Shown in pieces: positions 25,582 to 33,486 of a DNA stretch of 64,000 nt. Numbering within the stretch: position 1 is the first letter of the stretch; the number at the start of each line of letters is the position of its first letter. The DNA is taken from NCBI GenBank assembly GCA_035476635.1, contig DATILI010000008.1, positions 32,888 through 96,887 on the forward strand, read 5' to 3'. Below the pieces are notes generated by a model. It saw only the letters and a program-made list of their open reading frames with translations. It did no database searches and was not told where the DNA came from. A program made the translations under genes and the position numbers. This stretch comes from DATILI01 sp035476635. Lineage in GTDB: Bacteria; Pseudomonadota; Gammaproteobacteria; Burkholderiales; Burkholderiaceae_C.

Positions 25582-26963
25582 GCGGCCTCGACGGGGACGG
25601 TGGGTTTGGCGATCCACGGCGCGCCGATGCGTTTGGCCCGCGCCTGCGCCTGCCACCAGGTGGGCCAGGCGCCCGCAGGGGCGATGCCGTCCACGGTATC
25701 GGGGCCGACCATCGCGGCTGCCTGCGACGGGTCGGCCACACCGGGTGCCAGGCCGCCGGCTTGCACGGTCTCGATCGCCTTCAGCAGCAGGCGCCGGTTC
25801 GCCATGATGACCTTGTCGCTGGTACCCAGATGCTCGCGCGTGCGGTCCTGGATTGCGCCCATGCTCTCCACGGCCCACTGGTCGTGCACGTTGATGTCTT
25901 CTTCGCCCATGCCCAGGTAGGTTTGCGTCTGCTGCTCCTGGGCGTTGAAGCCCCACTGGTTGTGGCGGCCGGCGTTCGGGATGTAGTCGGGCAGCGAGAT
26001 GAATTGCTGGCGTTGCGCGCGCATGGCTTCGCGGTCCAGCGGCCCCGCGAAACTGGTGAAGAACGAGTACCAGTAGGTATGCGTGTCGTCCACCGGCATG
26101 TGCATCTGGGTGATGGTCATGGTCTCGGAGAGTGGGATCACGAACGTGGCCGGAAAGATCGCATGGGTGACGCGCACATGGGTGAGCTCATCGGTCATCG
26201 GCCGCAGCGCGGTGAGCTGCAGGCCCCAGGGCTTGGGCTCGAAGCTGATCTCGGGTTGCGCGAACTCGCGCATGATGCGCGTCATCGGCCATTGCTCACC
26301 GCCGATCGCGCCGGCGCTGGCGCTGCGAAATTGCTTGCCCGCGGCGTTGCCGCCGATGTCGTCAAGCGATTCGTCCTGCAGGAAGCGGTGCAGGAAGGAG
26401 GGATGGGCCGGGTCGATGCCGACCTCGAACGCCTGCAGCCAATTGGCATGCCACAAGCCTTTGAACGCAAAGGTGTGCGAGGCCGGCGCGATGAAACAGT
26501 CGAAGGCGGGGAAGGGCGCAGGCGTGGAGCCCTCTTCACCGAACCAGCCGAAAAGCACGCCGCATTTTTCCACCACCGGGTAGCTGCGTTGCCGCACCCG
26601 CTCGCAGAGCTTGCTGCCCGCGGGCTCGGCCGGCGTTTGCAGGCAGGTGCCGCTGGCGTCGAACTTCCAGCCGTGAAACGGGCAGCGCAAGCCGTCGCCC
26701 TCGTTGCGGCCATAGGAGAGGTCGGCGCCGCGGTGCGGGCAAGCGCGGTCGAGTAAGCCATAGGCGCCGCCCGCATCCTTGAACAGAACCAGGTCCTGGC
26801 CCAGCACACGCACCGCCTTCACCGCGCGCTTTTCCATGCGCGGGTCGAGCCGGGGGTTGAATTCGTCCACCAGCGCCACGGGTTGCCAGTAGCTGCGCAG
26901 CACTGCACCGCAGGGCGTGCCGGGGCCGACGCGGGTGATCAGTTCGTTCTGTTCTGCTTTCAT
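25578..26963 (-). CDS. Rieske-type aromatic ring-hydroxylating oxygenase, large subunit
   Basis: The 461-residue product has the Rieske cluster ligands C75, H77 (CPHRG) and C94, H97 (CPFHG). The mononuclear iron motif D-x2-H-x4-H lies at D184, H187 and H192 in VGIDPAHPSFLH. The lack of a small-subunit gene and the single alpha chain point to the phthalate/phenoxybenzoate-dioxygenase or demethylase group. It begins an operon with the GS-like ligase, ferredoxin and ABM protein; its stop overlaps the ligase start as ATGA. AGGAG at 26970-26974, read on the minus strand, precedes the ATG. The substrate is unknown. Confidence 0.9.
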   Translation of the reverse strand: MKAEQNELITRVGPGTPCGAVLRSYWQPVALVDEFNPRLDPRMEKRAVKAVRVLGQDLVLFKDAGGAYGLLDRACPHRGADLSYGRNEGDGLRCPFHGWKFDASGTCLQTPAEPAGSKLCERVRQRSYPVVEKCGVLFGWFGEEGSTPAPFPAFDCFIAPASHTFAFKGLWHANWLQAFEVGIDPAHPSFLHRFLQDESLDDIGGNAAGKQFRSASAGAIGGEQWPMTRIMREFAQPEISFEPKPWGLQLTALRPMTDELTHVRVTHAIFPATFVIPLSETMTITQMHMPVDDTHTYWYSFFTSFAGPLDREAMRAQRQQFISLPDYIPNAGRHNQWGFNAQEQQTQTYLGMGEEDINVHDQWAVESMGAIQDRTREHLGTSDKVIMANRRLLLKAIETVQAGGLAPGVADPSQAAAMVGPDTVDGIAPAGAWPTWWQAQARAKRIGAPWIAKPTVPVEAA

Positions 26964-26993
26964 CGTGGAGGCTCCTGGGCGTTTCGCCAAAAA

Positions 26994-27003
26994 CGGTATA
27001 CCG
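26994..27003. promoter_or_regulatory. Candidate GntR operator
   Basis: CGGTATACCG is a perfect 10-bp palindrome in the 69-base region between the divergent Rieske and GntR genes. Its GGTATACC core resembles sites bound by FadR-type (FCD) GntR regulators. A one-base-longer version, GGTAATACC, occurs at 28754-28762 in the next divergent promoter region. Confidence 0.5.
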
Positions 27004-27032
27004 AAATTGAAATTCAGTGTACATTTCTTCCG

Positions 27033-27755
27033 ATGAGCTTGCAAGAGACTGTTTTGATGCAACTGCGCGACCTGGTGCTGCGCGGCGAGTTCGAGCCTGG
27101 CCAGCGCCTGGCCGAGCAGCAACTGGCCGAGCGCCTGGGCGCTTCGCGTACACCGGTGCGCGCCGCGCTGGTCACGCTGGAGCAAGAGGGTCTGGTCCAG
27201 GTCAATGAAACCGGCGGCTACCTGGTGCGCCAGTTCACCCCGCGCGAGGTGGCAGATGCGATTGCCGTGCGCGGCCATCTCGAAGGCATGGCCGCGCGGC
27301 TGGTGGCCGAGCATGGTGTCTCACGCCAGTTGCAGGGTGACTTGCAGGCGTGCCTGGATGCCGGCGACCGGGCGCTTGCCGCCAATCCGCTGACCTATGA
27401 GAACTACGCGGCCTATGCCGAGATGAACGACCGCTTCCATCACCTGATCCTGGAAGCCAGCGGCAACCGCGCCTTGCAGCGCGCCGTTGCGCTCAACGAC
27501 AAACTGCCGTTCGCCTCCGCATCAGCCATGCTGCCGATGCAGTCCAGCCTGCAGCAGGATCGCGACTGGATGCACTATGCGCACCGCCAGCACCATATGC
27601 TGTTCAATGCGCTCAAGGCGGGCGAGGGCGCACGCGCGCAGGCGCTGGCCATGGAGCACACCGAGGTCGCGCAGATGAACATGCGCATGGCGCTGGAGCG
27701 CCGCAGCGAGACCGAGCAGGCGATGCCCGGGATGCGCCTGGTGGTAGGGCGCTAG
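27033..27755 (+). CDS. GntR-family transcriptional regulator (FCD subfamily)
   Basis: The product has 240 residues from the ATG at 27033. The N-terminal winged helix has RLAEQQLAERLGASRTPVRAALVTLEQEGLV, and the C-terminal all-helical FCD domain has NDRFHHLILEASGNRAL, with histidines that often bind a metal. It is divergent from the Rieske operon and probably controls it. Longer frames into the Rieske gene start are not used. The stop overlaps the convergent binding-protein gene by four bases. Confidence 0.88.
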   Translation: MSLQETVLMQLRDLVLRGEFEPGQRLAEQQLAERLGASRTPVRAALVTLEQEGLVQVNETGGYLVRQFTPREVADAIAVRGHLEGMAARLVAEHGVSRQLQGDLQACLDAGDRALAANPLTYENYAAYAEMNDRFHHLILEASGNRALQRAVALNDKLPFASASAMLPMQSSLQQDRDWMHYAHRQHHMLFNALKAGEGARAQALAMEHTEVAQMNMRMALERRSETEQAMPGMRLVVGR

Positions 27756-28714
27756 TCCAGCTTGGCGCCGGAGGCCTTGACGGCCTTGTCCCAGCGCGGC
27801 AACTCGGCAGCCAGGAAGCGCGCGAACTCCTCGCTCGCCATGAAGGCCGGGTCCGCGCCCTGGGTGATCATGCGGTTGCGGATGTCCGGCATTTCCAGCA
27901 CCTGCCTGAACGCGTCGGCGAGGCGCGCCACCACGTCCTTGGGCGTGCCGGCCGGCGCGAGGAAGCCGTAGAAGCCGACCACCTCGAAGTTCTTGATGCC
28001 CGACTCCATCACGGTCGGAATGTCCGGCAGAGCCGGGTTGCGCTGCTTGCTCGTCACGGCCAATGCCCTGACCTTGCCTTGCTTGTGGTAGTTGGCCGCC
28101 TGCGGAATCGACTCGGCCATGAACTGCACCTGGCCGGCCATCAGGTCGGTGAAGGCCGGTGCGCTGCCGCGGTAGGGGATGTGCACCATGAACAGGCCGG
28201 TGGACGTCTTGAACATTTCCGGCACCAGGTGGCTGATGCCGCCGTTGCCGGCCGAGCCGTAGTTGACCTGGCCGGGCCGCGTGCGCGTGTAGTCAATGAA
28301 CTCCTTGAGCGAATTCACCGGCAGCTTCGGGTTCACCAGGAGCGCCAGCGGTTGCATGGCGGTGCGCGCGATCGGCGTGAAATCCTTGAGCGTGCCGTAG
28401 GGCAGCTTGCTGTACAGCGCGGGGTTGATCACCATCACGCCGGTATTGGCCAGCATGATGGTGTAGCCGTCGGGCGCTGACTTCATGACTTCCTGGGCGC
28501 CCACGGTGCCGCCGGCGCCGGACTTGTAGTCGATCAGCACCGGCTGGCCAAGCACGCCCTGCAGCTTGTCGCTGAGCAGGCGCGCGTGCTGGTCCAGTGG
28601 GCCGCCGGCTGGAAAGCCGACCACGATCTTGACGGGTTTTTCCGGGAAGGCGGCCGACGCCGCGGTGCTCGCGGCCAGCAGCAGGGTGGCCAGGAGCGAA
28701 TGAATGCGCTTCAT
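27752..28714 (-). CDS. Bug/TctC-family periplasmic solute-binding protein
   Basis: The 320-residue product has a signal peptide ending near ASAA at residues 19-22. The Bug-family wording follows: FPEKPVKIVVGFPAGGPLDQHARLL, GKSGAGG-like YKSGAGGTVGAQEV, and VPYRG-like HIPYRGSAPAFTDLMAGQVQ. These proteins bind carboxylates, amides or nicotinate-like molecules. No tctA or tctB permease gene is near, as is usual for the many orphan Bug proteins in Burkholderiales. It is divergent from the amidase gene with 109 bases between, so both probably serve the same compound. Confidence 0.87.
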   Translation of the reverse strand: MKRIHSLLATLLLAASTAASAAFPEKPVKIVVGFPAGGPLDQHARLLSDKLQGVLGQPVLIDYKSGAGGTVGAQEVMKSAPDGYTIMLANTGVMVINPALYSKLPYGTLKDFTPIARTAMQPLALLVNPKLPVNSLKEFIDYTRTRPGQVNYGSAGNGGISHLVPEMFKTSTGLFMVHIPYRGSAPAFTDLMAGQVQFMAESIPQAANYHKQGKVRALAVTSKQRNPALPDIPTVMESGIKNFEVVGFYGFLAPAGTPKDVVARLADAFRQVLEMPDIRNRMITQGADPAFMASEEFARFLAAELPRWDKAVKASGAKLD

Positions 28715-28753
28715 CTGATGTCTCTGTCTTGTTTCGTGAGTGATGCGCACGAT

Positions 28754-28762
28754 GGTAATACC
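28754..28762. promoter_or_regulatory. Operator-like palindrome before the amidase and Bug genes
   Basis: GGTAATACC is an odd palindrome in the 109-base divergent region. It matches the GGTATACC core next to the GntR gene except for one extra central base. A shared regulator is possible, but the spacing difference weakens the case. Confidence 0.35.
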
Positions 28763-28823
28763 TTGGACAGCCGACGCAGAAACGGATACGTTCGTGTATA
28801 TCTCGGACGGCGAAAGATCGGCC

Positions 28824-30308
28824 ATGAAATTCCACGAATACAGGCAGCACGATGGCCTTGGCTTGGCGCAATTGGTTGCCGCCGGCGAGGTGACGGCTTC
28901 AGAATTGCTGGAGCTTGCCCTGGCACGCACCGAGGCGGTCAATCCCAGCATCAATGCGGTGATCATTCCGATGGAGGAGATCGCGCGCCAGCGCGTTGGT
29001 GCCAGTCTCGATGGCCCGTTTGCCGGCGTGCCATTCTTGCTGAAGAACCTGGAGCAGAATTTTGCCGGCGTCACCACCAGCAATGGCTGCCAAGGCATCA
29101 AGGACAAGGGCATCTTGGCCACGCGCCATGCCGAGATCACGCAGCGTTGGCTGAACGCCGGTGTCGTGATCTTTGGCCAGACCAATACGCCTGAGTTCGG
29201 GCTTGCGCCCATCACGGAACCGCTGGCTTGGGGGCCAACACGCAACCCCTGGGACTTGGCCCGCAGTCCGGGCGGATCGTCAGGCGGCTCCGCGGCCGCC
29301 ATTGCCGCCGGCATCGTGCCCATGGCCGGCGGAAACGACGTCGGTGGGTCGATCCGGATTCCCTCTGCCGTCTGCGGCCTGTTCGGATTCAAACCCGGGC
29401 GGGGGCGCACGCCAAGCGGGCCCGAACGGGGCGAGATGGTGCACGGCGCCGCCATCCACCATGTGCTGACACGATCGGTGCGCGACAGCGCCGCCATGCT
29501 CGATGCCAGTCATGGCAAGGAGCTTGCCGCTGCATTTCATATCGCCCCGCCGGAACGCCCCTATCTGGAAGAGGTAGTGCGCCCGCCCGAACGGATGCGC
29601 ATCGCCTATGGTGCGCGTTCACCGCTGGGCACCGAGGTTTCGCCGGAGGCCGTGCTCGCCGTCGACAACGCAGCGAAGCTGCTTGAATCCCTTGGCCACT
29701 TTGTCGAACCCGCCGAACCCCCGATTGACTGGGCGCAGATGTTCGAGGATGTGCTGGCGATGCTGTACGCCAACACGGCCGTCCTTGTGGCGCGGACCAG
29801 GCAATTGACCGGATGCGGCAACGACGGCTTTGAACCCGACACCTTGCTGATGGCCGGCTTCGGGCGGGTCATCCGCGCGGATGACTATGCGGCAAGCCTG
29901 GCGCGCTGGCAGGACTACCAGCGCATCATGAATGAATTCCATTTGGCGTACGACGTGTACATGACGCCAACCGTGGCCTTGCCACCTCCATTGATTGGCG
30001 AACACGCCACGCCAGTGCATGAACAGAAAATTGTTCCCTTGCTGCAAGCGCTTGGCCTGTCGCGCACGCTGCTCAAGTCCCCCAGGCTGCAAGAGAAAGT
30101 TCACAGCACATTGAAGCACGTGCCGTTCACGGAACTGGCCAATCTGACGGGTGCGCCCGCCATGTCGGTGCCATTGCATTGGACGCCCGAGGGTCTTCCG
30201 CTTGGCGTTCATTTCATGGCCGGGCCCTCGAACGAGGGCTTGTTGTTTCGCTTGGCCGGCCAGCTGGAGCAGGCCCAACCCTGGTTTGCGCGCGTGCCGC
30301 GGTTGTGA
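28824..30308 (+). CDS. Amidase (amidase-signature family)
   Basis: The 494-residue product has the Ser-cisSer-Lys triad of amidase-signature enzymes: Lys74 in PFLLKNL, Ser152 in SPGGSSGGS and Ser176 in NDVGGSIRIPS. Family members hydrolyse a broad range of amides. It lacks the GatA neighbours and wording, so a role in Glu-tRNA amidation is unlikely. The ATG at 28824 gives the normal family length; an upstream in-frame ATG at 28740 would extend into the promoter region. The divergent Bug gene and the nearby GS-like ligase make an amide or gamma-glutamylamide a plausible substrate, which is inference. Confidence 0.9.
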   Translation: MKFHEYRQHDGLGLAQLVAAGEVTASELLELALARTEAVNPSINAVIIPMEEIARQRVGASLDGPFAGVPFLLKNLEQNFAGVTTSNGCQGIKDKGILATRHAEITQRWLNAGVVIFGQTNTPEFGLAPITEPLAWGPTRNPWDLARSPGGSSGGSAAAIAAGIVPMAGGNDVGGSIRIPSAVCGLFGFKPGRGRTPSGPERGEMVHGAAIHHVLTRSVRDSAAMLDASHGKELAAAFHIAPPERPYLEEVVRPPERMRIAYGARSPLGTEVSPEAVLAVDNAAKLLESLGHFVEPAEPPIDWAQMFEDVLAMLYANTAVLVARTRQLTGCGNDGFEPDTLLMAGFGRVIRADDYAASLARWQDYQRIMNEFHLAYDVYMTPTVALPPPLIGEHATPVHEQKIVPLLQALGLSRTLLKSPRLQEKVHSTLKHVPFTELANLTGAPAMSVPLHWTPEGLPLGVHFMAGPSNEGLLFRLAGQLEQAQPWFARVPRL

Positions 30309-30323
30309 CCCACTCTCGGCCGG

Positions 30324-31067
30324 TCAGTGCCCGAGGATCTTGGAGAGGAAATCCCGGCTGCGCTCGTTTTGCGGATGGCTGAAGAAGTCGTGCGGATTGT
30401 TCTGTTCGACGATCTGGCCCTGGTCCATGAAGATAACCCGGTCGGCCACCGCCTTGGCAAAACCCATCTCGTGGGTGACGCACACCATGGTGATGCCCTG
30501 GCCGGCCAGCTCGATCATCACGTCCAGCACTTCCTTGATCATCTCGGGATCGAGCGCCGAGGTCGGTTCGTCGAACAGCATGATCTTGGGCGTGAGGCAC
30601 AGGGCGCGCGCGATCGCGACGCGCTGCTGCTGGCCGCCCGAGAGTTGCAGCGGGTATTTGGCCGCCTGCTCGGCGATGCGCACCCGCTCCAATTGCTGCA
30701 TGGCCTTTTCCTCGGCCTGCTTCTTCGGCATCTTGCCGACCCACATCGGCGACAGCGTCAGGTTTTCCAGAACGGTCAGGTGCGGGAACAGGTTGAACTG
30801 CTGGAACACCATGCCGACCTTCTTGCGCACTTCGTCAATCGCCTTGACGTCGTCGGCCAGCTCGACGCCGTCCACCACCAGGCGGCCCTGCTGGTGCTCC
30901 TCAAGCCGGTTGATGCAGCGGATCAGTGTCGATTTGCCCGAGCCCGAGGGACCGCAGACCACGATGCGCTCGCCGCGCCCGACGTTGAAGTCGATGTCGC
31001 GCAACACGTGGAAGTTGTTGCCGTACCACTTGTTGACCTTGTCGAAGCTGATGATGGAGTCGGACAT
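30324..31067 (-). CDS. aapP: General L-amino acid ABC transporter, ATP-binding protein
   Basis: The 247-residue product has Walker A GPSGSGKST at 39-47, the signature LSGGQQQR, Walker B IMLFDEPTSALD and the switch histidine in VTHEM. This is the polar-amino-acid ABC ATPase type (GlnQ/AapP). It is the last gene of aapJQMP. The 13 bases before its ATG read CTCACCTCCTTCC, which resembles the 16S rRNA 3' end and not a Shine-Dalgarno sequence, so translation may depend on coupling to aapM. Confidence 0.93.
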   Translation of the reverse strand: MSDSIISFDKVNKWYGNNFHVLRDIDFNVGRGERIVVCGPSGSGKSTLIRCINRLEEHQQGRLVVDGVELADDVKAIDEVRKKVGMVFQQFNLFPHLTVLENLTLSPMWVGKMPKKQAEEKAMQQLERVRIAEQAAKYPLQLSGGQQQRVAIARALCLTPKIMLFDEPTSALDPEMIKEVLDVMIELAGQGITMVCVTHEMGFAKAVADRVIFMDQGQIVEQNNPHDFFSHPQNERSRDFLSKILGH

Positions 31068-31080
31068 GGAAGGAGGTGAG

Positions 31081-32274
31081 TTAGCGCAGCTTGCTCTTGT
31101 TGACCTGCTTTTCAACCCACAGGCTGTAGCGCGACATCGAGAAGCAGAGAATGAAATACAAGATTGCAATGAAGAAGTAGCCCTGCAGCTTGAACGGCTT
31201 CCAGTTGGCGTCGGCGTTGATGGCCATGTCCAGCGCGCCGGTCAGCTCGTACAGGCTCACGATGCTCACCAGCGAGGTATCTTTGAGCGTTGAGATGAAG
31301 CTGTTGACGATGCCGGGGACCACCATGGCCAGCGCCTGCGGCAGCACGATCTTGCGCTGGGTCTGCCAATACGAAAGCCCCAGCGTGGCCGCTGCCTCGA
31401 TCTGCCCCTTGGGGATCGCCTGCAGGCCGCCGCGGATGACTTCGGCCAGATAGGCGGCCGCAAACAGCGTGATGCCCGCCAGCACCCGGATCAGCACGTC
31501 GATGGTGAGGCCCTGCGGCATGAACAAGGGGAACATGAACGAGGCCATGAACAGCACCGAGATCAGCGGTACGCCGCGCACCAGCTCGACATAGATGGTG
31601 CAGAAGGCGCGGATCGCCGGCAGCTCCGAGCGCCTCCCCAGCGCCACCACCAGTGCGATCGGGAACGCCAGCACGATCGACAGGGTCGACAGCAGAACGG
31701 TGAGCGGCAGGCCGCCCCAGCGGTCGGTCTCCACCCGGGCAAGGCCCAGTACGCTGCCATACATCAGGATGAAGAAGACCACCAGCACCACGGCCCACAG
31801 CGGCGCCAGCCAGGCCTTCCAGAACGGCCGCACGCAACTGGCCACCAGCATGGCCAGCATCAGCAGCGTGGCCACCAGCGGGCGCCATTGCTGCTCGAAT
31901 GGATAGCGGCCAAAAATAATCAGCCGGTATTTCTCTGCCACCACGCCCCAGCAGGCGCCCGTGCCTTCTGCCGCGCGGCAGGCCTTCAGGTCAGGCGCCC
32001 ATACGGCGCTGAACAAGGCCCAGTTGAGCAACTGCGGCACGAACCACAGCAAGAGCCCGCCGAGGATGACGGTGGAAGTGCCGGTTTTCCAGTCACCGAA
32101 CAGGTTGGCGCGCAACCACGCCAGCGGCCCTTCGGTATTGGTGGGGGCGGGGCGAGCAGGCACAGCATGAAATTGAGATGACCCAGGCGGGAAATGCCGC
32201 AGAACCGGCTTTGCCGGGCTGCTGGCGTTGCCCCCTTGAGGGGGAGGCGCCGAAGGCGCTTCGGGGGTGTTCAT
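31081..32274 (-). CDS. aapM: General L-amino acid ABC transporter, permease AapM
   Basis: The product (397 residues from the ATG at 32274) has an N-terminal cytoplasmic part, several membrane segments and the inner-membrane ABC loop (IPKGQIEAAATLGLSYWQTQRKIVLPQA). With AapQ it forms the membrane channel for broad-range amino acid uptake. The first roughly 25 residues, rich in Pro and Ala, are encoded by a palindromic repeat at 32231-32264, so they may be an acquired extension. A GTG at 32163 would give a start closer to the usual family beginning. The ATG is one base after the aapQ stop. Confidence 0.88.
   Translation of the reverse strand: MNTPEAPSAPPPQGGNASSPAKPVLRHFPPGSSQFHAVPARPAPTNTEGPLAWLRANLFGDWKTGTSTVILGGLLLWFVPQLLNWALFSAVWAPDLKACRAAEGTGACWGVVAEKYRLIIFGRYPFEQQWRPLVATLLMLAMLVASCVRPFWKAWLAPLWAVVLVVFFILMYGSVLGLARVETDRWGGLPLTVLLSTLSIVLAFPIALVVALGRRSELPAIRAFCTIYVELVRGVPLISVLFMASFMFPLFMPQGLTIDVLIRVLAGITLFAAAYLAEVIRGGLQAIPKGQIEAAATLGLSYWQTQRKIVLPQALAMVVPGIVNSFISTLKDTSLVSIVSLYELTGALDMAINADANWKPFKLQGYFFIAILYFILCFSMSRYSLWVEKQVNKSKLR
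32231..32264. repeat. Palindromic repeat element overlapping the start of aapM
   Basis: Two adjacent hairpins are visible: CCCCC-TTGA-GGGGG at 32231-32244 and CCGAA-GGCGC-TTCGG at 32250-32264. Paired GC hairpins of this kind are abundant between genes in Comamonadaceae. Here the element lies within the annotated coding start and only 10 bases from the aapQ stop region. Confidence 0.7.
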
Positions 32275-32275
32275 T

Positions 32276-33466
32276 TCAGCGCTCTTTGATCGCCGAGCGC
32301 GCGTTGTACCAGTTCATCAACACCGAGGTCAGCAGCGAGAGGCTGAGGTAGACCGCCATCAGGATGGCGATGCACTCCACCGCGCGCCCGGTCTGGTTCA
32401 TGGCCGTGTTGGCGATCGAGACGATGTCGGGATAGCCGATGGCTACCGCCAGCGATGAGTTCTTGGTCAGGTTCAGGTACTGGTTGGTCATCGGCGGAAT
32501 GATCACGCGCAAGGCCTGCGGCAATACCACCAGCCGGATCTCCAGGCCCTTGCTCAAGCCCAGCGCACTGGCGGCTTCGCCCTGGCCCGCGGCGACCGAG
32601 GCGATGCCCGCGCGCACGACTTCGGCAATGAAGGCCGCGGTGTAGATCGACAGACCCAGCAGAATGGCGAGGAACTCAGGGGTGAGCGCACCACCGTTTT
32701 CGACCGCGAATTCGCCCTTGACCGGCATGTCCATCTCGGTCGGCGCGCCGCCCAGCGCCCAGCCCAGCACGCCTGCGGCCAGGCCGATGGCAAGCGGTAA
32801 CCAGAACATGCTCCGGGGCACGCCGGTGGCTTCGAATCGCTTTCTGGCTCCGGCACGCCAGGCCCAGGCCAGGACAACACCGGCGCCCAGGCCGGTTGCG
32901 GCCCAGGCCTGGCCGGCCTGCCAGACCGGAACCGGAAAATTCACACCGCCTTTGCTCAGGAAGAACGGCCCCACCTTCCAGGCGTCCTGGATCGGCGGGA
33001 ACACTTCGGTCAGCACCAGGTACCACATCAGCAACTGCAGCAGCACGGGGATATTGCGAAAGCACTCGACATAGGCGGCGCACAGGCCGCGCACCAGCGC
33101 ATTGCGCGAGAAACGGCCAACGCCCAACAGGGTACCCAGCAGCGTGGAGAAAACGATGCCCACGACGGCCACGCGCAAGGTGTTGGCCAGGCCGACGCCG
33201 AACGCCCGCCAGTAGGACTCGGCCGAGTCGAATGGAAACAGGCTCTCGCCGATGGAGAAGCCGGCGGGCTGGCTCAGGAAGTCGAAGCCGCTCTGGATGC
33301 CCCGCACCCGCATGTTGTACAGGGTGTTGGACGCCAGGAACCAGGCCACCAGCGCGATCACCACGATGGCGACGAACTGGTAGACCAGGCCGCGAAAGGC
33401 CCGGCTTCGCCACGACCATGGCTTCGATCTGGGCGGGCTTTTCTGCGCGCTCGGGGGCGGCGTCAT
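32276..33466 (-). CDS. aapQ: General L-amino acid ABC transporter, permease AapQ
   Basis: The 396-residue product has a first membrane segment (YQFVAIVVIALVAWFLAS), a long periplasmic stretch and the permease core with AAGQGEAASALGLSKGLEIRLVVLPQALR. The length of about 400 residues is normal for AapQ, which is longer than HisM/GlnP-type permeases. I chose the ATG at 33466; the longer frame to 33529 would run into aapJ. It lies between aapJ and aapM. Confidence 0.92.
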   Translation of the reverse strand: MTPPPSAQKSPPRSKPWSWRSRAFRGLVYQFVAIVVIALVAWFLASNTLYNMRVRGIQSGFDFLSQPAGFSIGESLFPFDSAESYWRAFGVGLANTLRVAVVGIVFSTLLGTLLGVGRFSRNALVRGLCAAYVECFRNIPVLLQLLMWYLVLTEVFPPIQDAWKVGPFFLSKGGVNFPVPVWQAGQAWAATGLGAGVVLAWAWRAGARKRFEATGVPRSMFWLPLAIGLAAGVLGWALGGAPTEMDMPVKGEFAVENGGALTPEFLAILLGLSIYTAAFIAEVVRAGIASVAAGQGEAASALGLSKGLEIRLVVLPQALRVIIPPMTNQYLNLTKNSSLAVAIGYPDIVSIANTAMNQTGRAVECIAILMAVYLSLSLLTSVLMNWYNARSAIKER

Positions 33467-33486
33467 CGGCGGCCAGGTGCCGTGGA

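Noticed and set aside
24154..25920. 588-codon plus-strand frame opposite the GS-like gene
   Set aside because: It is an antisense reading of the ligase; no recognisable domain.
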